DNA of 64,000 bases from Candidatus Melainabacteria bacterium (GTDB lineage: Bacteria > Cyanobacteriota > Vampirovibrionia > Obscuribacterales > Obscuribacteraceae): assembly GCA_016699165.1 (NCBI GenBank), contig CP064963.1:2480001-2544000 (forward strand), in the 5' to 3' direction. A program made the position numbers and the translations under genes. Every line of letters begins with the position of its first letter. Positions within the stretch are counted from its first letter, which is position 1. Of the stretch, positions 8,071 through 17,380 are shown in pieces. Under the pieces are notes generated by a model, which did not search any database, had not been told where the DNA came from, and saw only the letters and a list, made by a program, of their open reading frames with translations.

Positions 8071-8817
8071 ATGACTAAAATGACATTGCCCAAAATAGCT
8101 TTTACTGCCTTAATCCTTGGTACCTGCGCCATTGCGCCTTCTCTGGCCGATACCATCGAGCCAGGCAAAGGTCAGATCATCGATGATGGATCTGGCGGCT
8201 CATTTATGGAAGAAGTGATTGATCCAAATCAGAAAATCAAAGACGAAATCGAGCGCGAGCGCGCCAAACAGAGTCGCAGTGTGGATAGGCATTTACTTGA
8301 TCCAAACGAACTTAGAAACGTCAACATGCAAGTCACTAAAAGTGGACAACTCATCCCGCTTTTAAATCGCAATGCGACAAGCCCCGTACAACAAAATACA
8401 AGCAATATGCAAGTCTATAACGAGACATTGCCTATGGTTCCAGTTGCAACACCGTACGGAGTTGTTCCATACAATCCTTATGTTCCAACTAGTCCATACT
8501 ATGCAAGACCAGTGCCGAACATCTATCAGCCTTATCCGTACAATCCGTATTACAGTGGACTGGGCGGCTTTCAGGGACAAATTTATAGCTCACCCAGTTA
8601 TATGTCGACTGGTACTTCGGTTTTTACAGATCCGACTAAACCTGGCAGTATAAGCGTCACTCGCGATACTCTTTTGAACACTCCAGTAGGAGTGCAAGGT
8701 TATGGTATCAACACTCCTTTTGGGACAAAATATGGAGGCTCGCTATCTTTGCCGACCACCACACGCTCGACTTCTACCACCACATACACCCCGATAATTC
8801 CTGACTGGGCTAAGTAA
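8071..8817 (+). CDS. Secreted Pro/Tyr/Asn-rich protein
   Basis: A Sec signal peptide is clear: MTKMTLPKIAFTALILGTC followed by hydrophobic sequence and cleavage near SLA-DT (about residue 26). The mature part is low in complexity, with a Tyr-Pro-Asn-rich stretch (about 135-190, repeated YNPY/YPYNPYY) and a Ser/Thr-rich tail. No catalytic domain is visible. It is likely periplasmic or surface-exposed and partly disordered. The ribosome binding site is weak. The gene converges on the DUF2939-like gene with four bases between stops. A+T-rich codons. Function unknown. Confidence 0.7.
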   Translation: MTKMTLPKIAFTALILGTCAIAPSLADTIEPGKGQIIDDGSGGSFMEEVIDPNQKIKDEIERERAKQSRSVDRHLLDPNELRNVNMQVTKSGQLIPLLNRNATSPVQQNTSNMQVYNETLPMVPVATPYGVVPYNPYVPTSPYYARPVPNIYQPYPYNPYYSGLGGFQGQIYSSPSYMSTGTSVFTDPTKPGSISVTRDTLLNTPVGVQGYGINTPFGTKYGGSLSLPTTTRSTSTTTYTPIIPDWAK

Positions 8818-8821
8818 GAAT

Positions 8822-9481
8822 CTAGTTTATTTCGACTTCTTCTTGTTGAATTTCTATACGCTGACGCGCGCCTTGGCTTTCAGAGAGCTTGAGCATCACA
8901 TCTGCGCAGTTTTCAATTGAAACAATTCTCCAATGCGCAGGCCATGTCGCATCTGTTTTAACCATTTTGCAATTAAGCACAAATTCTGACTGTGTGTCCT
9001 GGTCAACGAATAGTAAGCCAACAATGGCACTTTCACCACTTTCTGTCTTGTTTTGGATTGATTTGAATTTTTTGCGTCTCAAATTGAGCGTACCCGACAT
9101 ATTGTCAAAAGTGGGGCCAGCTCCGCCTGAATTCTCTTTATTTTCTTTTGCTTTTAGCGATCCGGCTTGCACAGCTTCTAAAATATCCTGCTCGAAGGAG
9201 TTGGTCATGTCTGGTTTTACAAAACCCATCAAGCCAGCAAAAAGCATTTTGCCAAAAATATTTCCACCCATCATCGATTGAACAGGTTCAGAAACGACGC
9301 CATCAACAATGCTTGCAGCCACACTGTGTACGTCGACATATTGTTTGAATTTTTCAGTATCGCGTTGCTTGATTGCCGCTTTAATTTGAGACAGCGTGTA
9401 GTCTGGCGTGGTTTGCCAGTAGAAGTACCCACCCAAAGCAAGAATTCCAACTAAAACTATTGCGACAAGTAGCTTTTTCAT
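8822..9481 (-). CDS. DUF2939-like membrane-anchored protein
   Basis: An N-terminal hydrophobic helix (residues 4-22, then YFYWQ) anchors the protein or acts as a signal. The next part, 'TPDYTLSQIKAAIKQRDTEK' followed by 'FKQYVDVHSV', matches the start of DUF2939 proteins by eye; in that family a short helix pair precedes a periplasmic domain. A Gly/Met-rich hydrophobic stretch lies at about 65-85 and a beta-rich C-terminal region follows. The start has an AGAGGT site. No function is established for this family, so it is best treated as a periplasmic-side protein of unknown role. Confidence 0.65.
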   Translation of the reverse strand: MKKLLVAIVLVGILALGGYFYWQTTPDYTLSQIKAAIKQRDTEKFKQYVDVHSVAASIVDGVVSEPVQSMMGGNIFGKMLFAGLMGFVKPDMTNSFEQDILEAVQAGSLKAKENKENSGGAGPTFDNMSGTLNLRRKKFKSIQNKTESGESAIVGLLFVDQDTQSEFVLNCKMVKTDATWPAHWRIVSIENCADVMLKLSESQGARQRIEIQQEEVEIN

Positions 9482-9717
9482 TTTGACCTCTGCAACACCC
9501 GATAATTCTAGCGTTTTTGATGAATAACTTATGCCAGTTGTGGTGGGTCTTTTTATTGTTCTTCCATCAAATAGTAAATGTGCGCAACTTTTCTTACGTT
9601 TACGTTAGGTATTCTGCGTGCTTTTAATACTTGGTAAAAAATGCAAAAAAGATGCCTAGAAGGTAAGTTAGAGCCAGGTTCAAATTTTTCGCATTCAACC
9701 ATTATTCTCTTATCTAT

Positions 9718-9727
9718 TATAGTAAAA
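9718..9727 (-). repeat. 3' border element TTTTACTATA
   Basis: Exact copy of the recurring decamer, 15 bases beyond the terminator of the minus-strand gene 9798-10361. Confidence 0.55.
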
Positions 9728-9741
9728 CATCCAAATAACGA

Positions 9742-9782
9742 AAGATGTCGAAAACACAGTCTAGCTGTGCCTCCGACATCTT
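9742..9782 (-). terminator. Terminator of the 9798 gene
   Basis: AGATGTCG pairs with CGACATCT, with an inner CACAG/CTGTG stem; TTTCGTTATTTG follows on the minus strand. Confidence 0.75.
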
Positions 9783-9797
9783 CTCTTCAGTCGCTCA

Positions 9798-10361
9798 CTA
9801 GGTGAGCTGATCGAGCTTCATGCTGCGATGGATATCGACCATCATGACAGGGAAATACGCCCCGACTGCACAGATCAAACCATGCAAACCGATGACGAAG
9901 AATCCCTGCCAGGAGAAGCCGGCGTTGATACCAAGCACGCAGTTTGCCAGGTACAAGCCGATGCCGACCAGGAGTCCGGTCCAGGCGAAGAATGAGAGAG
10001 TCTGGCGCAAGACCAGACGATCCATGACGGTGGTGACACAACCGAAGGCTGCGGCGAAGGAGACCGACACAGCCACCACGAAGATGACCGGCAGCTTGAG
10101 CAGCGCGAGAATCGCGACGCTTGCAAGGGCGATCAAGATAGTGGTGATGAAAACTTTGCCGGTTTCTTTCATCGCAAGGTAGGTGGTGGGAGCGCCGATG
10201 AGGGCACCAAATACGCCACCAGCCACGATGGAGGAAGTGATGCTGTAGCCGATCATCCATCTGCCCATGAGCCAGTTGTAGATGAGGGCGAAGAGGATGC
10301 CTGTGACCATGGCGGCGATGGTGCCGATGAGACCAGCCAGGAGATCGAGCTTCTTGTTCAT
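9798..10361 (-). CDS. Six-helix membrane protein of unknown function
   Basis: The 187 residues contain about six hydrophobic helices (8-30, 36-58, 71-90, 93-112, 122-144, 151-172) with few charges between them. No transporter or enzyme motif is visible. It is a GC-rich singleton between A+T-rich neighbours with its own terminator and 3' border element. The start follows an AAAGGA site. A GC-rich frame in another register extends further but has an implausible His/Arg-rich composition. It could belong to a small channel or assembly factor family; I cannot assign it. Confidence 0.65.
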   Translation of the reverse strand: MNKKLDLLAGLIGTIAAMVTGILFALIYNWLMGRWMIGYSITSSIVAGGVFGALIGAPTTYLAMKETGKVFITTILIALASVAILALLKLPVIFVVAVSVSFAAAFGCVTTVMDRLVLRQTLSFFAWTGLLVGIGLYLANCVLGINAGFSWQGFFVIGLHGLICAVGAYFPVMMVDIHRSMKLDQLT

Positions 10362-10631
10362 TGCATGTCCTTTCTGATTGCTGGTGCAATCTTTTCGAAT
10401 TCGTTATTAGGGGTGAAATTCGGGTTTCTGTTTTAGAATTCAGGACTTTAAAGATGAAAAATAGGGATATTTCATTCTTACGTCAAAAGTAGGTTTAAAA
10501 ACATCCGATTCGACCTAAATAAATGGAAAGAAAGGGGTCATGGAGTTCAGATTTGCACTAATTCATCTTTGTTCGGCTCGCACAGCTCTGCGAGATGATA
10601 ATCTAATCATTCTTTATATAACGGGGGCAGC

Positions 10632-11636
10632 ATGATGAGCGATGTTTTGTGTCTAGGAGAACTCCTTGTGGACTGGGTTTGCACCGAGCCTGGAGCAGAA
10701 CTTAGAGATGCGCTCAGCTTTACCAAAGCACCTGGCGGTGCGCCAGCAAACACGGCAGTAGGACTGGCTCGTCAGGGAATTAAATCAGCTTTTCTTGGTC
10801 GAGTTTCGCAAGACGAATTCGGCACCTGGCTAAGATCCGTTTTGCAAGAGAGTGGCGTGGATGTCTCTTGTACAGTGTTTGATCCAGAAGCTCAAACACG
10901 TATGGCATATGTTGTGACCACCGCATCTGGAGACAGAAAGTTAGCAGAATTCTCGCGTATAGCGTGTGCTGACACACGTTTACTGGTAGCGGATATTAAC
11001 GAGGAAATGGTAGAAGCCGCTTCGTTCCTACACTTTGGTTCTATTTCTTTATTGGAAGAGCCAGCACGCACAGCCACCAAACATGCAGTAACAACAGCTA
11101 AAAAGCACGGACTAGTAATTTCATACGACCCTAATGTGCGATTGAATTTGTGGCCTTCAAAAGAAGTTTGTCGTCAAACCATTTTGGATAGCTTGTCCTG
11201 GGCCAATATTGTCAAAATAAACGAAGACGAATTGGAATTTTTAACCGGATCACGAGATTTCTCGGCAGCAGATGCACTTCGACAAGAAAAAGAACTATCG
11301 CTACTGATAATTACGCTCGACTCTCGTGGCGCGTATTTCTCAGGAACACAAGGCTCCAAGCTAGTTCCTGGCTTTTCAATCGATCTAGTGGAAGCAACTG
11401 GTGCTGGAGATGGTTTCAATGCCGGGATTATCGCTGGTTTGATGAAAGATCTGAAAAACGCGACCGACCGAGCCCAAACTTTAAATTTGATGCCAGTAGA
11501 AGATATTGTCAAGACAGTGTCGCGTGCAAATGCCGTAGGTGCGCTTACATGCACCAAGAAAGGTGCTATTCCAGCTCTTCCGACCCTGGAAGAACTAGAG
11601 CAATTCCTGGCAGCCAATTCTGCGGCCGTCCGCTAA
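10632..11636 (+). CDS. PfkB-family sugar kinase, fructokinase-like
   Basis: It phosphorylates a sugar, probably fructose, with ATP in the cytoplasm. The N-terminal GELLVDWV and PGGAPANTAVGLARQG form the sugar-binding signature. ISYDPNVR and KINEDELEFLTG are the usual central motifs. EATGAGDGFNAG (257-260 GAGD) carries the anion hole and catalytic Asp260. The length of 334 is typical of fructokinases, and the N-terminal pattern is closer to fructokinase than to ribokinase, but substrate cannot be fixed by eye. Two adjacent ATG codons (10632 and 10635) are possible starts with a weak GGGGGC site. It lies 76 bases before a secreted TIG protein in the same direction. Confidence 0.85.
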   Translation: MMSDVLCLGELLVDWVCTEPGAELRDALSFTKAPGGAPANTAVGLARQGIKSAFLGRVSQDEFGTWLRSVLQESGVDVSCTVFDPEAQTRMAYVVTTASGDRKLAEFSRIACADTRLLVADINEEMVEAASFLHFGSISLLEEPARTATKHAVTTAKKHGLVISYDPNVRLNLWPSKEVCRQTILDSLSWANIVKINEDELEFLTGSRDFSAADALRQEKELSLLIITLDSRGAYFSGTQGSKLVPGFSIDLVEATGAGDGFNAGIIAGLMKDLKNATDRAQTLNLMPVEDIVKTVSRANAVGALTCTKKGAIPALPTLEELEQFLAANSAAVR

Positions 11637-11712
11637 TAGATATTGGTCTATAATTACAGTGATTCTTCTTTAGTAAAGAAGATAGCTTGTCAACAGATAG
11701 AAGAGGGAAAAT

Positions 11713-12948
11713 ATGTCGCTCAGAACCAAAGTATCGTTTCATCTGCCCCTGGCACTCAGCTTCGGCTGTAGCGTGTTAGTTGCCGGAAGCGTCTTAGCTC
11801 AATCTTCTTATGTTCAAAGTTACACTTACAACAAAAAAGGTCAGATTCAGTCGACCACATCAGTCCAGCCGCAAACGGCAAAAGACTCGATTGTCACTGA
11901 CAAAACAAAGACCACTTCGACCACAAGTACCACCACCGATACAAGTAAGAATGGCGCCACGACTAGCACATCGACTTCAACTTCTACGGCAAGCTCTTCT
12001 AAAACTGCCACCACTTCTACTACCGCAACTACCACTAAAGCTCCAGCCAAGCCAGTTATAGTTTCGCAATCGAAAAAAGATTTCGTATCACAAGGTCCTA
12101 AATGGCAGAATTTTTCCGATTATATTGAAGTCAAACCTGGTCAAGAAGCCATGCCTTTGACTTTAACTGTCAACAATGGTACCCAGGGCACCACGCCTTA
12201 CCGAGCTATTAGAGCTACTCTTGGCGGAAAACAACTATTCACCGAGCGTGATTTCAGCGGCAGAACTTTGACCCTGGATCTGTCTGGAGCAGTGACCCCA
12301 GGCTCAACCCAAATCATTTTTACCGCTTACGGAAACGCTGGCTCCACTTTCAACTGGCAAGTTGCATCCACTGTCAAAGCTAATGTCACCGGACTTGCCA
12401 AAGACAAAGCATCACCTGGCGACAAAATAAAAGCACAGGGGAAAAATCTTCCTACCGACTTAAAAGCTTACGCCATCAAGGTTGACGGCACTGCTGTCAC
12501 AGTAAATTCGGCCACAAGCACCGACGTTGAATTTACCATTCCAGAAAAAGCAAAACCAGGCAAAGCCAAACCAGTCGAAATAAAAGTTTCGGGCGTTAAG
12601 GCAAAAGCACTGACCATCACAATCGTAGTCAAACCCGAGATTAAGGGCTTGAACTATGTTGCTCTTTCGGGAGGACAGTCACTCACCATATCTGGTGTCA
12701 ATTTCGGAACCGATACCAAAGAGGTAAAAGTAACTTTTAATGGTCAAGCCGGTCAAGTTCAATCGGTAACTGATAGTTCTATTAACGTCATTACTCCAGA
12801 ATTCCTTACAAGCCCAGGAACAATCGAAGTGAAAGTTTCAGTCGGTGGACTCGACGCCGATAAATCAGCCAAAATGATGAGCTCAATGCGCGCCATTCCC
12901 AACGATGAAGGCTATTCACCTTTTGAAATTCCTGCTCACCTGAGATAG
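11713..12948 (+). CDS. Secreted protein with a Thr/Ser linker and two IPT/TIG-type domains
   Basis: A signal peptide (about 1-30, hydrophobic core LALSFGCSVLVAGSVLA, cleavage after AQ) leads to a low-complexity Thr/Ser/Lys linker (about 55-115). A beta-rich domain follows, then two IPT/TIG-like immunoglobulin-fold repeats: one around 225-295 (VTGLAKDKASPGDKIKAQGK) and one around 300-385 (LSGGQSLTISGVNFG). TIG domains often sit in surface or periplasmic binding proteins. There is no anchor at the C terminus. The start has a GAGGG site. The DNA of the linker is strongly repetitive (ACx triplets), typical of a site prone to length change. Confidence 0.8.
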   Translation: MSLRTKVSFHLPLALSFGCSVLVAGSVLAQSSYVQSYTYNKKGQIQSTTSVQPQTAKDSIVTDKTKTTSTTSTTTDTSKNGATTSTSTSTSTASSSKTATTSTTATTTKAPAKPVIVSQSKKDFVSQGPKWQNFSDYIEVKPGQEAMPLTLTVNNGTQGTTPYRAIRATLGGKQLFTERDFSGRTLTLDLSGAVTPGSTQIIFTAYGNAGSTFNWQVASTVKANVTGLAKDKASPGDKIKAQGKNLPTDLKAYAIKVDGTAVTVNSATSTDVEFTIPEKAKPGKAKPVEIKVSGVKAKALTITIVVKPEIKGLNYVALSGGQSLTISGVNFGTDTKEVKVTFNGQAGQVQSVTDSSINVITPEFLTSPGTIEVKVSVGGLDADKSAKMMSSMRAIPNDEGYSPFEIPAHLR

Positions 12949-13019
12949 GAATTCACAAAACACTTTTAAAAGTGCTTGCCTGTAACGTATTTGTTTGGCG
13001 AGAATGATACGCTTGGCAT

Positions 13020-13835
13020 ATGATAAATATTGACCCAACCACCGCTTTTTTAGTTTCATTCGCTCTGTGTTACTACTGGCACGCGCTTGGCGGCACACTT
13101 GGCTATCACCGAATACTTTCGCACAAGTCTTTAGTGGTTCCAAAATGGCTTGAATACTTGATTGTGTCGGGTGGTTATTTAGGTCTTGAAGGCTCTCCAA
13201 TTTTTTGGGTAAGCACACATCGCAGACACCATCGTTATTCCGACCAACCAGGAGATCCGCACACTCCTCGCGACGGCGTCTGGCATTCGGTCATAGCCTG
13301 GATGTGGTCACCTAAAACACAGATGACTAGCGAAGAAAGTCAAAAAATGGTTCCTGACTTATATAGAGATCCGCTCTACAAGCTGCTGCATTGCAAACAT
13401 ACGCATTGGGATGGATTTCTTTGTTTGTTTTTGTCTATTTTGTTTCGAGTGGCAATATTCTACGTTTTTGGAATTTGGGCATTGCTCGGAAATATTCTGG
13501 GATCAATAGTGGCATTCTGTGGACCTTTATTGGTTAATTCTGTATGTCACATGCGTCAGTTTGGCTATGAAACTTACAAAGCTGGCGATGGCAGTCGCAA
13601 CGTCTGGTTTGTGGCACTACTTTCACTGGGTGAAGGCTGGCACAACAATCACCACGCTTTTCCACAATCAGCAAGACACGGACTGAAAGGTCACGAAATA
13701 GATGCAACCTGGATCACTATAAAAGTGTTGGAAAAGTTAGGACTGGCTCGCTCCATTCGTTTGCCCAAAAGCGAAATGACTGACTCAGAGGAATTGGCTG
13801 CGGAAAAAGAAATGGAATTGTCGGTAAAATCCTGA
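13020..13835 (+). CDS. Acyl-lipid/acyl-CoA delta-9 type fatty-acid desaturase
   Basis: This membrane di-iron desaturase introduces a double bond into saturated acyl chains, adjusting membrane fluidity. All three histidine boxes are present: HRILSH (30-35), HRRHH (67-71) and HNNHH (208-212). Two pairs of hydrophobic segments flank them. The 271-residue length and the HxxxxH-HxxHH-HxxHH spacing match cyanobacterial DesC and bacterial delta-9 enzymes, with no fused cytochrome b5. The ribosome binding site is weak. The gene sits between a secreted TIG protein and a secreted Asn-rich protein and may be independent. Regulation by temperature is common in the family but not visible here. Confidence 0.9.
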   Translation: MINIDPTTAFLVSFALCYYWHALGGTLGYHRILSHKSLVVPKWLEYLIVSGGYLGLEGSPIFWVSTHRRHHRYSDQPGDPHTPRDGVWHSVIAWMWSPKTQMTSEESQKMVPDLYRDPLYKLLHCKHTHWDGFLCLFLSILFRVAIFYVFGIWALLGNILGSIVAFCGPLLVNSVCHMRQFGYETYKAGDGSRNVWFVALLSLGEGWHNNHHAFPQSARHGLKGHEIDATWITIKVLEKLGLARSIRLPKSEMTDSEELAAEKEMELSVKS

Positions 13836-13920
13836 CACTAAACCCAGATTTCAAGCAGAGTTAAATCCTACATTCGCGCTAAGACCTTATAAGAAGTATT
13901 ACTTAAGTAAGGAGTTCGCA

Positions 13921-14361
<441 letters not shown>

Positions 14362-14380
14362 ACAGGCTCTAAGACTAGGT

Positions 14381-15601
14381 CTAAGGACCGTCTACATCAT
14401 CGCAAAGAGTCGAGTTTGAATTTTTGAGCGAAGACCTATTCGCACAAAAAACGCTCGGCTCTTTGCCGTCTAGTGCTAGCGCAACCAGTTGTTGAGCCAT
14501 GTTTGTGCTGTAACCCATTCCATGTCCGTTGCAACCAACAGCAAAATATACTTCTGGATGTTGCGGAAGTTTTCCAAGTAACGGCAGCCCATCTGAAGTG
14601 AATGCCATAGATCCTGACCATCTGTACTGAATTCCCACACCTGCTGCTTCGGGAAATCGATCGGTCAAATATTCTTCCAGGGCAATTTGAATTGGCGCGG
14701 TGACTATGTCTGCTAGTCCAACTTCTTCTTGAAGTTGAGTGTTACGTTTGCCACCTAATAACAAACGCTTGTCTTTTAATTGACGAAAATAAATCCAGCC
14801 ATAATTGGCATAACAGACACGATCTAAAATTTCATTTTTGAGGGGATAAGTAGACAGCATCTGCGCACGCGCCACTTGTAATTTAGGTCCAAACCACGGC
14901 TCCAGATAAGGAGTGTAAGCATTAGTGGCAATGAGCGTTTTGCCCGCCAAAATTTTCTCATTGTTTGTATGAATCAGCGTCTTTTGACTTGAACGCTGGG
15001 TTTCAATGCGTTGTACCGGCTCGTTTTCTAACAGTTCAACTTTAGAGAATTGCGCTAAGGCTCTCACCAATTTAACTGGGTGAATGCCGAAATCGCCGCC
15101 GTTAAGAAGAGCACCATAAAAGCCGCGATCCGTCGGGTCAGCCTTAATTAATTCGACCCCGAATCCATCTTGACGCAAGAGCTCATAAGACTTTTCGAGA
15201 TCTTCCAATTCTTCAATTGAATCGGCCAATACATAAGATCCGCAAGGATCGTACTCGAAATCAATTTTGCACTCATCGACAAATCGTCTGAGCACAGCCT
15301 GACTTTCTTCGGCAAAAGCATAAACGTACTTCGCTTTCTCGCGTCCGTATTTGTCTATACACTGATTATAATAAGTCTCGATGCCGCGCAACACAAAACC
15401 AGCATTGCGCCCAGAAGAACCATAAGCAAGACACTTCTGTTCTATTAAGGCTACTTTTAAATTTTTGCGTTTAGATAAAAAATATGCGCACGAAACGCCG
15501 AGGATGCCACCACCAATGATGGCAACATCAAATTCTTTGACAGGCGAATCTTCGGTCCGGGCTTCTCGCCCCTTTGAATCGAACCAGATTGAATTAGTCA
15601 T
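14381..15601 (-). CDS. FAD-dependent amino-acid/polyamine oxidoreductase (DAO family)
   Basis: The N-terminal VAIIGGGILGVSCAYFLS is a dinucleotide-binding motif (Gly30-32, Gly35) for FAD, and SSGRNAGFVL is the second flavin contact typical of the DAO/GlpD/PuuB family. The C-terminal WSGSMAFTSDGLPLLG and GCNGHGMGYSTNMA complete the FAD fold. At 406 residues it resembles gamma-glutamylputrescine oxidase-like enzymes and glycine/sarcosine oxidases; the substrate is not determined. No membrane segment is present. The gene is divergent from prfB with 61 bases between start codons. The ribosome binding site is weak (GAGC). A+T-rich codons. Confidence 0.85.
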   Translation of the reverse strand: MTNSIWFDSKGREARTEDSPVKEFDVAIIGGGILGVSCAYFLSKRKNLKVALIEQKCLAYGSSGRNAGFVLRGIETYYNQCIDKYGREKAKYVYAFAEESQAVLRRFVDECKIDFEYDPCGSYVLADSIEELEDLEKSYELLRQDGFGVELIKADPTDRGFYGALLNGGDFGIHPVKLVRALAQFSKVELLENEPVQRIETQRSSQKTLIHTNNEKILAGKTLIATNAYTPYLEPWFGPKLQVARAQMLSTYPLKNEILDRVCYANYGWIYFRQLKDKRLLLGGKRNTQLQEEVGLADIVTAPIQIALEEYLTDRFPEAAGVGIQYRWSGSMAFTSDGLPLLGKLPQHPEVYFAVGCNGHGMGYSTNMAQQLVALALDGKEPSVFCANRSSLKNSNSTLCDDVDGP

Positions 15602-15662
15602 GTGTTAAGCTCGCAAAAAGTCGATTATAATGTGTCCATATTCCTATTATGTGTTCTTGAAA

Positions 15663-16785
15663 ATGACATTAAGCGATCAAAAGAAACAGCTCGAAATTTT
15701 AGAGGAACGGTTGGTGAAAATCAGCCAATATCTTTGACGTCGCTAAGCTCAAAGACGATGTAGTCAAACTTGAAAATTCCACTTTAGAGCCCAATTTCTG
15801 GAACGATCAAAAACGCTCACAAGATGTGTCGCAAAAAATCAGTCGGCTCAAAAACAATATAGAACGCTTCGAAGGCTGGCAACGCACAGTTAGCGACCTC
15901 AAAGTTTTAGTAGAAGTGGCTCTAGAAGTCGATGACAGCTCGGTCGAGTCTGAAATCGACGATGGCGTCAGTCGTTTGCAAAAAGAGCTTGAAAAATATG
16001 AATTTCAAAGACTCTTGTCGGGAGAATACGATCAAGGCTCTGCCATTGTCACTATTAATGCCGGTGCCGGTGGCACAGACGCACAAGACTGGACCGAAAT
16101 GCTTTTGCGCATGTATGTAAGGTGGAGTCAGGATCACGATTTTGGTGTAGAAGTAATCGATCAATCGCCTGGAGAAGAAGCAGGACTTAAGAGCGCTACT
16201 TTCAAAGTCGATGGACCTTATGCATATGGTTATTTATCTTGCGAGAAGGGCGTGCATCGATTAGTGCGCAAATCTCCGTTCAAACAGGGCAATGACTCAC
16301 GTCAGACCAGTTTTGCCGCAGTAGATGTGACGCCTGTGATGGATGATATCGAAACTCTTGTACTTATTAATGATGACGATATCGAATATGACACTATGCG
16401 CTCCGGTGGTGCTGGCGGTCAGAACGTCAACAAAGTTGAGACAGCTGTGCGAATTGTTCACAAACCAACTGGCATTGCCATTAAATGTCAGCAAGAACGC
16501 AGTCAATTACAAAACAAAGCTATTGCCCTGGAAATATTGCGCTCAAAACTTCTAGCAATACAACAAGCCGAACGAGAGAAAGAACTGGCCAAATTGCGAG
16601 GCGAGTCTCCTCAGGCTAGTTTTGGCAACGCCATACGCTCTTATGTTATGGACGACCGCATGGTGAAAGACGTTCGAACCAAGCATGAGACCCCTCATGT
16701 CGAAACTGTTTTGAACGGTGATCTCGATCCTTTTATAGACGCATATTTGAGAATGAAGACCAAAGACTCCGCTACTGACAACTAA
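15663..16785 (+). CDS. prfB: Peptide chain release factor 2, with programmed +1 frameshift
   Basis: RF2 releases finished proteins at UGA and UAA codons. The first 24 codons (15663-15734) end in TAT CTT and an in-frame TGA at 15735-15737. Shifting +1 at CTT reads GAC and continues to 16785, giving about 373 residues, the normal RF2 length. The slip sequence CTT TGA C is the classic autoregulatory site: low RF2 lets ribosomes pause at UGA and shift. Downstream are the stop-recognition tripeptide SPF and the catalytic GGQ motif (SGGAGGQNVNK). The usual AGGGGG stimulator upstream of the slip site is not evident. The AUG at 15826 is internal, not a start. Confidence 0.95.
15729..15738 (+). promoter_or_regulatory. 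RF2 programmed frameshift site
   Basis: TATCTTTGAC: CTT in the P site slips +1 over the T of TGA to read GAC. The bases just upstream (AAAATCAGCCAA) lack the Shine-Dalgarno-like stimulator found in Escherichia coli prfB. Confidence 0.9.
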
Positions 16786-17380
16786 AGTTAGCGCAACTGA
16801 GCTATTTGCTCCTCTTAATCATTAACCACATAATATCGCTTGACATTAGCGCCTGTAAGGCTTTTCCGCTTCCTATAACCTAACCCTTTAAATACCCCAA
16901 AACTCATTTCTATCAATTATAAAATTGGTAAACATGACATCTTTTTCTTTTGGAATTTATCTTTCCCCATTACAAACTTTTTTCTACTTATTGAAAACTA
17001 GACTTTTTATTGTTATACGACTTATTCAAAGCCCTTGACATCAAACGGTTTCGGGATTTTTAAAACCGGGCTGCCAAGATAGTGCGAGGTTTATAATTTA
17101 CCACTTTGCAACTTTGTTTCGCCGCCTATATATTGAACAAAGATCTATCCATTACTTTGAAACCTAGTCCTATAGTGCTTTTATAGCTCTCTAATTGCTA
17201 GGTTCTAGCTATCCATTTTTCATCTACGTCTAGGTCTTAAAAACACACTCTCTCTCGACGAATCCCTCATTAATCTCATTTGTATCTCAGGTCTTGAAAC
17301 CTGTTGCATGAGACTACGTGTGGGCTCTTTGTCGACTTCCGCTCTTACCACCACCACCTATCTCAAGATAAGGAGGAAAG
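16786..17380. other. Long A+T-rich region upstream of the PrkA operon
   Basis: No gene is supported in this 595-base gap. It starts with TAGCGCAACT at 16789, the upstream border word. TTGACA occurs at 17035-17040 with TTTTAA 17 bases on, and TATAAT at about 17091; these are weak promoter candidates only. The stretch 17160-17340 is rich in CTAG words. The operon's ribosome binding site is AAGGAGG at 17370. Confidence 0.4.
16789..16798 (+). repeat. 5' border word TAGCGCAACT
   Basis: One of four exact copies in the window, reading toward the GC-rich PrkA operon 592 bases downstream. Confidence 0.45.

Larger units (their letters stand above)
9482..9797. other. Intergenic region with a terminator and 3' border element
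   Basis: It holds the minus-strand terminator at 9742-9782 and TTTTACTATA at 9718-9727. The remaining 240 bases upstream of the DUF2939-like gene are A+T-rich and show no further feature. Confidence 0.35.

Noticed and set aside
17035..17065. Sigma-70 promoter TTGACA-N17-TTTTAA upstream of prkA
   Set aside because: The -10 half is poor and the distance to the start is over 300 bases; kept only as a weak candidate in the gap entry.
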